From Caldimicrobium thiodismutans (GTDB lineage Bacteria > Desulfobacterota > Thermodesulfobacteria > Thermodesulfobacteriales > Thermodesulfobacteriaceae), in NCBI GenBank assembly GCA_002877875.1, contig PNIE01000041.1:1-17907 (forward strand): a DNA stretch of 17,907 nucleotides, written 5' to 3'. The position numbers were made by a program, and so were the translations under genes. Shown in pieces: positions 13,658-17,907 of this stretch; position 1 is the first letter of the stretch; each line of letters opens with the position of its first letter. The notes under the pieces were generated by a model. The model searched no databases, was not told where the DNA came from, and worked only from the letters and a program-made list of their open reading frames with translations.

Positions 13658-15238
13658 TTACAATTCAAGGGGTTTTACTAAATAAACAGATTGTTCTTTA
13701 TTTAATTCTTCTAAGGCCTCCTTGGTAGGTGGTTGATCAAGGCTTATAAGAATAACATTTCTCTTTTTCATAGGATCTTGCCCTACATACATACGGGAGA
13801 TGTTAAGGTTGTGTTTTCCGAGAATGGTTCCAATTCTTCCAATAACTCCAGGTTTATCTTCATTAAAAATATAAAGCATGTGGCCCTCAGGTAAAGCATC
13901 AAGCCTAAAACCATTTATTTTTACAATTCTTGGTTCCTTTTTGCCAAAGAGAGTGCCTTCAACCAGGGTTTCCCCTTCTGTATGTTGTACTCTTATACTG
14001 ATGAGAGAGGTAAAATCCTCAGTTTCAGCCGTTTTAGCTTCAAGAACTTTGATATTTCTCTCTTTAGCCCTAATCAAGGCGTTTACATAATTTACATCTT
14101 CCTTTAGGAAAGGAGTCAGAAGGCCTTTGACTATAGCCAGGGTTATAGGTTTAGTATCAAGCTGGGCAAGTTCACCTTTATAGGTTATCTCAACCTCTCT
14201 TATGGCACCTTCACAGATTTGGGCCAAAAGAAGAGCCATCTTTTCTCCTAGGTTTAAAACAGGCTGGATAATCTTTAGTGTTTCAGCACTAATTGAAGGA
14301 ACATTTACAGCATTCCTTACAATTCCGTAAAGAAGATAATCTACAATTTGCTTAGCAATCTCTTCAGCCACTATCTTTTGAGCCTCAAGGGTTGAAGCAC
14401 CAAGATGAGGAGTAGCAATAACTTGCTCCAGTTTTAAGAGAGGGTGTTCAGGATCAACCGGTTCCTTTTCAAAGACATCAAGGGCTGCCCCTGCAACTTT
14501 CCCTGAAACAATAGCTTCATAAAGGGCCTCTTCATCTATAATTCCACCCCTTGCACAGTTAACAATGTAAACGCCTGGCTTCATTTTTTCAAAGGCAGAT
14601 TTATCAATAAGGTGATAGGTTTCCTTAGTTAGCGGCGTATGAATAGTAATAAAGTCAGACCTTGCAAAGAGTTCATTAAGGCTTACAAGTTCAACACCCT
14701 TTCCTGCTGCTACTTCTGGGGTCACAAAGGGGTCATAAGCTATGACCTTCATTTTTAAACATAGAGCTTTTTCAGCTACTATACTTCCAATTCTTCCAAG
14801 TCCAAATATTCCAAGGGTCTTCCCATTTAATTCAACTCCCATAAATTTTTTTCTTTCCCATTTACCACTCTTTACAGAAAGGTTGGCTTGAGGAACTCTT
14901 CTTGCAAGAGAAAAAAGGAGGGCAAGAGTATGTTCTGCTGCAGAAAGAGTATTCCCTCCAGGAACATTCATCACCACAATGCCCTTTTCATTAGCTGTTT
15001 GAAGATCAACATTATCAAGCCCTGTTCCAGCTCTACCTATCACCTTTAAATTCTTTCCTGCTTCAATAATCTCTCGAGTAACTTTGGTTCCACTTCGGAT
15101 AATAAGGGCATCAACCTTTGCAATTTCCCTTTTTAATTCCTCTGGAGAAAGTCCAGGTTTGTAAATAACCGTAAGACCAGCTTCTTTTAAAATATTAATC
15201 CCTTCTTCCGAAAGGGAATCCGAAATTAACACTTTCAT
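13658..15238 (-). CDS. serA: D-3-phosphoglycerate dehydrogenase, long form
   Basis: SerA commits 3-phosphoglycerate to serine synthesis. The 526-residue protein is the long type: a catalytic domain (1-95 and about 290-320), an NAD-binding Rossmann domain with GLGRIG (146-151), the active-site R230 in NCARGG, E259 in VFEKEP and H278 in TPHLGAST, then an ASB-like domain (about 325-440) and a C-terminal ACT domain starting near GHMLYIFNEDKPGVIGRIG. The ACT domain usually means feedback control by serine. ATG at 15238 has AAGGAGG 7 nt upstream. It heads a serA-rlmN unit; a -10 TATAAT lies upstream. Confidence 0.96.
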   Translation of the reverse strand: MKVLISDSLSEEGINILKEAGLTVIYKPGLSPEELKREIAKVDALIIRSGTKVTREIIEAGKNLKVIGRAGTGLDNVDLQTANEKGIVVMNVPGGNTLSAAEHTLALLFSLARRVPQANLSVKSGKWERKKFMGVELNGKTLGIFGLGRIGSIVAEKALCLKMKVIAYDPFVTPEVAAGKGVELVSLNELFARSDFITIHTPLTKETYHLIDKSAFEKMKPGVYIVNCARGGIIDEEALYEAIVSGKVAGAALDVFEKEPVDPEHPLLKLEQVIATPHLGASTLEAQKIVAEEIAKQIVDYLLYGIVRNAVNVPSISAETLKIIQPVLNLGEKMALLLAQICEGAIREVEITYKGELAQLDTKPITLAIVKGLLTPFLKEDVNYVNALIRAKERNIKVLEAKTAETEDFTSLISIRVQHTEGETLVEGTLFGKKEPRIVKINGFRLDALPEGHMLYIFNEDKPGVIGRIGTILGKHNLNISRMYVGQDPMKKRNVILISLDQPPTKEALEELNKEQSVYLVKPLEL

Positions 15239-15282
15239 AATAGGGCCTCCTTATCAAGGAAAATTTAAAGTGGAGCTAAATT

Positions 15283-15288
15283 ATTATA
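15283..15288 (-). promoter_or_regulatory. Likely -10 box of the serA promoter
   Basis: Read on the minus strand, TATAAT lies 44 nt upstream of the serA ATG. No convincing -35 is found 16-18 nt further up, so this is a partial call. Confidence 0.4.
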
Positions 15289-15351
15289 AAATACTTTTTT
15301 AAAAGGAAAAGAAAAAGGCAAAATTTGATAGGGTTATAAAAGAAAGACCTT

Positions 15352-15777
15352 TTAGGCAGCCTCGCTCTGAATATGGATTTCCATGGCTTTGGTTATGCAA
15401 GCAGAAACACAAAAACCGCAGGCTGTGCATTTTTCTGGATCAAAGATTACCTTGAAGGTATTTCTATCCACCGAAAGAGCTCCAGTTGGGCAAACAGCTG
15501 TGCAGGCCCCGCAATGAATGCAAACTTCCTCATTTTTTAAAACTTGTTGACCTAAAGGTTGAATTTCAACCCCCATTTGTTTTAAAAATTCAAGACCCTG
15601 TTCAAGACTTTCCCTATTGTCGCCCATCAATTCGAGAATCATAATACCCTCTTTCCCTGGAGTAATTGTTGCCTTAAGGATGTTAAAAGCAAGATTATAA
15701 TCTTTAACTAAACGATAAACTATAGGCTTCTCAACAATTTCTGGTGGAAATCTTAGATAAAGACCTTTTTTTAACAT
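15352..15777 (-). CDS. NIL-domain ferredoxin (2x[4Fe-4S])
   Basis: The 141-residue protein joins an N-terminal NIL domain (about 1-76) to a bacterial-type ferredoxin with two full cluster motifs: C86, C89, C92, C96 and C117, C120, C123, C127. The second motif lacks the usual Pro after its last Cys (CVSACI). NIL-ferredoxins are known as the iron-sulfur partner of the COG1900 protein in converting aspartate semialdehyde to homocysteine in methanogens and Desulfovibrio. No COG1900 gene is visible here. Instead it lies 20 nt after the YcaO-TPR gene, suggesting that it supplies electrons or sulfur to that enzyme (inference). ATG at 15777 has AAGGAGGT. Confidence 0.9.
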   Translation of the reverse strand: MLKKGLYLRFPPEIVEKPIVYRLVKDYNLAFNILKATITPGKEGIMILELMGDNRESLEQGLEFLKQMGVEIQPLGQQVLKNEEVCIHCGACTAVCPTGALSVDRNTFKVIFDPEKCTACGFCVSACITKAMEIHIQSEAA

Positions 15778-15797
15778 AAGCCCACCTCCTTGAAAAA

Positions 15798-17540
15798 TTA
15801 ATTTTTATTTTGAAGAATATTTTCACAATATTCAAGACCCTTTTTGGCTATAGTGAGATTAGGATCCAGGGCTAAGGCTTTTCTAAAAAAGATCTCAGCA
15901 GGAGGAAGGAGATTAAGGGCTTTAAGACAATATCCTGCATTAGCATAATCAATAGCAGAAGAGGGATCAAGCTCGGTTGCTCTCAAAAAGGCCTGAAGAG
16001 CTGAGGCAAAATCTGATTTTTTGTAAAGAGCCCTTCCAAGGAGGTTGTAAAGCTCTGGAATTTCTCCGAGATTTAAGGCCCTATCACAAACCTCAATGAC
16101 TTTATCCCATTCGCCTCTCTTGAAATAGGCATCAGCAAGCTGGGTAAAAAGGGCAACCATATCTGGTACCGTTGGTTCAAGAAGAAGAGCTTTTTCATAA
16201 GCTATTATGGCTTCATCGAACCTGAAAAGGGCCTTTAAAGCATTTCCATAATAGGCCCAAACATAATATTTGTTATCAATCTCCTTTAAAATTTCTTCAA
16301 GAATCTTAAGATTCTCCTCAGCAGGAAGATAGAGGGATAGGGTTCTAACTAATTGATAAAGATAGGGAATTACCGTTCTTTCTCTAAAGAGGATTCCAGG
16401 AATTATAGCATAAACGGCAGGAAGTTTAAGATTTTCCTCTTCAATGTCTATAAGATAAACTTCATAGCCTCTTTCTTTCATAGCCTGAGAAAGTGCTATT
16501 AATTCTTCTAAATGGTTATCAGAGGATAGATTGGGAAGATCAGAGAGATTAATTTCATAGGTGAAATCTGTTATCACTTTGGCCTCATCAAGATTTGCAA
16601 ATTTAGGAAGACCACTTTCTACATATTTTCCTTCCGTATCAAAATCCCCTGCAAGCTGAGCTACTTCAGTTAAGGCCCTTATAAGAGCCCTCTCGGGACT
16701 AGTAGCAGTTCCTGCGGCATAGACAATTTCGCTTCTTTCAGGAAAGGTTGAAGGATCCATAGCCATAACCGCTATAGTGGGAACAGGCATCCCATAAGTC
16801 ATATCTCTAATCCAAAGATGAATACCAACCCTTTCATAGCACTTCAAGAGTTCTTCTGAAGGCCCTTTAATTGACTCCCTTTTTATTGCAGGCATAGGTT
16901 GGTTTATCCTTATGGAGAGGGCATTGGTGTGCCTTTCTATAAGTTCACAAATGGCCTGAACTGATGCCTCAGGATAGGTATTGCCCCCTGCAGATCCATT
17001 ATATTCATAAATGAGCCAAAACCAGTGGAAAGGAAGATATTTCACCTGTTTTGTGCGAACTTCAAGGGCTGGAACAAAATAGAAGGGGACTTTCTTAAGG
17101 AGCTTTAGAGAGACTTTCTTTGTCTTTTCGTCTTCTTGGTCTTCAACCGATTGAAGAAAAATATCCCAGGGGATGGCCTTATCTCCCAGTTCTTCAAAGG
17201 TTGAAAGGATCCCCTCATCTTTTGCCCTTCTATGAAAACTAAAAAGGGAAAATCTCTCCACAAGTTCCATTAAGGCACTTGCCTGGGAAAGGATATCGCT
17301 TACTCCTTTCCCCATCTGCTTGTAATTTCCTGTGATTGCTGTTCCTTCAACATCATAAAGACTGATATAAATGGGAATTCCAAGCCTACCCTTATCAATT
17401 CTTTGAAGTCCTCGATATATTTTCATCTGACATTGCTTAAGCCTCTCTTCCACTTCTTTTATAGTCTCTTCAGGATATTTAGCCTTATCAGCTATAACCT
17501 TCTTTGAAGGGGTAAAAAATTTTTTAAGAAGCGCCTCCAT
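15798..17540 (-). CDS. YcaO-domain protein with C-terminal TPR repeats
   Basis: YcaO enzymes use ATP to activate backbone amides, forming azolines, amidines or, with sulfide, thioamides. In this 580-residue protein the YcaO core spans about residues 40-400. It has the ATP/Mg motifs MELVER (E92, E95, R96) and CELIER (E199, E202, R203), and the AAGTATSPERALIRALTEVAQ segment. The C-terminal PxPxP of azoline-forming YcaO proteins is absent. About residues 425-575 are four or five TPR units (YYGNALKALFRFDEAIIAYEK, LADAYFKRGEWDKVI, LLGRALYKKSDFASALQAF, NAGYCLKALNLLPPAEIFF). It may bind a protein substrate. ATG at 17540 with GGAGG 5 nt upstream is preferred; a TTG at 17552 overlaps that site. The substrate is unknown. 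Confidence 0.85.
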   Translation of the reverse strand: MEALLKKFFTPSKKVIADKAKYPEETIKEVEERLKQCQMKIYRGLQRIDKGRLGIPIYISLYDVEGTAITGNYKQMGKGVSDILSQASALMELVERFSLFSFHRRAKDEGILSTFEELGDKAIPWDIFLQSVEDQEDEKTKKVSLKLLKKVPFYFVPALEVRTKQVKYLPFHWFWLIYEYNGSAGGNTYPEASVQAICELIERHTNALSIRINQPMPAIKRESIKGPSEELLKCYERVGIHLWIRDMTYGMPVPTIAVMAMDPSTFPERSEIVYAAGTATSPERALIRALTEVAQLAGDFDTEGKYVESGLPKFANLDEAKVITDFTYEINLSDLPNLSSDNHLEELIALSQAMKERGYEVYLIDIEEENLKLPAVYAIIPGILFRERTVIPYLYQLVRTLSLYLPAEENLKILEEILKEIDNKYYVWAYYGNALKALFRFDEAIIAYEKALLLEPTVPDMVALFTQLADAYFKRGEWDKVIEVCDRALNLGEIPELYNLLGRALYKKSDFASALQAFLRATELDPSSAIDYANAGYCLKALNLLPPAEIFFRKALALDPNLTIAKKGLEYCENILQNKN

Positions 17541-17545
17541 CCCTA

Positions 17546-17550
17546 CCTCC
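17546..17550 (-). promoter_or_regulatory. Ribosome binding site fixing the YcaO start
   Basis: On the minus strand GGAGG lies 5 nt before the ATG at 17540. The in-frame TTG at 17552 overlaps it, so the shorter start is favoured. Confidence 0.65.
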
Positions 17551-17665
17551 AATTATTAGTAAATAAGTAAAAAATAATTTAATTGGTTTTTAAAAATTTA
17601 CAATCCCTATTTAACTCCCCATCTTTTCCGAATTTTTACAAATTTTATTTTTTAATTTTTCTGAA

Positions 17666-17674
17666 TTTATACCA
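17666..17674 (-). promoter_or_regulatory. Possible extended -10 promoter for the YcaO operon
   Basis: On the minus strand TGGTATAAA provides an extended -10 (TGn followed by TATAAA). There is no good -35 at the right spacing. It would leave a leader of about 120 nt before the ATG at 17540. Low confidence. Confidence 0.3.
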
Positions 17675-17746
17675 AATGTTGACAACCTCTGTTACTACTA
17701 TAAACTTGTCACCTCTTATTACTTTTTTGAAATCTTACGTATACCT

Positions 17747-17848
17747 TTACCTATTTATCTGAAAAATCTCTTCAAGATCTACTAACTCTGGTGGTTTTCT
17801 ATAAGCACTGTTTAACCTCCTTGTATAGGTTTTATTATCAATCTTTTC
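17747..17848 (-). pseudogene. Possible remnant of a coding sequence, perhaps a transposase C-terminus
   Basis: A stop-free frame of 33 codons, with no start codon and a stop immediately upstream in the same frame, ends at a TAA at 17747. It includes KTYTRRLNSAYRKPPELVDL followed by EEIFQINR. The RR-L, KPP and VDLEEIF pattern reminds me of the C-terminal end of rve-type insertion-sequence transposases, but this is from memory and weak. The preceding bases show no intact continuation, although a one-base shift gives YKGKLTLSLRKD. It could be chance. Confidence 0.25.
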
Positions 17849-17907
17849 TTAAGCTTAAGGTTAATTTGCCTTTATAAATTTAAATTTCTACATTTTAGCC
17901 AACTCCT

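Larger units (their letters stand above)
17553..17907. other. AT-rich non-coding stretch upstream of the YcaO gene
   Basis: About 355 bases hold no intact gene on either strand. The proximal part (17553-17660) is very AT-rich and should include the YcaO leader. An extended -10 candidate lies at 17666-17674, a TTGACA facing the other way at 17679, and a possible protein-coding remnant at 17747-17848. No RNA gene or clear hairpin terminator was recognised. Confidence 0.6.

Noticed and set aside
17680..17724. Imperfect direct repeat GACAACCTCTGTTACT / GTCACCTCTTATTACT
   Set aside because: Only two copies with several mismatches in AT-rich DNA and no array; not enough for a repeat or CRISPR call.
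17782..17808. Minus-strand GTG ORF preceded by AAGGAGG
   Set aside because: It is only eight residues long and the SD-like bases also fall inside the candidate coding remnant; probably chance.

Overview
The window reads as a gene-dense, AT-rich chromosomal segment of a thermophilic, sulfur-metabolising bacterium, most likely a member of the Thermodesulfobacteriaceae (Thermodesulfobacterium/Caldimicrobium-like). This is inferred from content, not from a database match. The supporting traits are Lys/Glu-rich proteins, a TrmD fused to a second SPOUT methyltransferase, a siroheme-route heme synthase (AhbD-like radical SAM enzyme), a NIL-domain ferredoxin, a small secreted c-type cytochrome and an AmmeMemoRadiSam radical SAM enzyme.

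Layout. (1) 1-298, minus strand: a monoheme cytochrome c followed by the first codons of another secreted protein with a near-identical signal-peptide start. (2) 299-541: divergent promoter region with a 20-bp near-palindrome and an inverted repeat abutting the recN promoter. (3) 542-6329, plus strand: a compact run recN, PP-loop ATPase, SAM hydroxide adenosyltransferase, rpsP, khpA, rimM, trmD-SPOUT, mostly overlapping or nearly so. (4) 6326-6950: a translationally coupled 48-codon ORF and then a broken, apparently decaying stretch where rplS would often lie. Diverged copies of one segment flank this stretch, and the second copy carries a strong promoter. (5) 7057-8677, plus: a small secreted protein and coaBC. 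(6) 11465-8640, minus: ferritin, FAA-hydrolase-family enzyme, MOSC protein, AhbD-like heme synthase, packed as one operon. (7) 11594-12610, plus: amrS. (8) 15238-12554, minus: serA, rlmN. (9) 17540-15352, minus: YcaO-TPR protein and NIL-ferredoxin. (10) 17541-17907: AT-rich non-coding DNA with a possible gene remnant.

How the genes work together. The plus-strand block joins DNA repair (RecN) to ribosome and tRNA maturation (S16, KhpA, RimM, TrmD, PP-loop). Ferritin and the last heme-synthesis enzyme share an operon, suggesting an iron/heme module. The YcaO-TPR and NIL-ferredoxin pair suggests ATP-dependent amide activation coupled to sulfur or electron delivery; no substrate is visible.

The most unusual signals are: two promoters so close to SD-less ATG codons (recN and amrS) that the mRNAs should be leaderless or nearly so; the duplicated segment flanking the decayed region; and the YcaO-TPR/NIL-ferredoxin pair. 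No CRISPR array, rRNA, tRNA or intact mobile element was seen.
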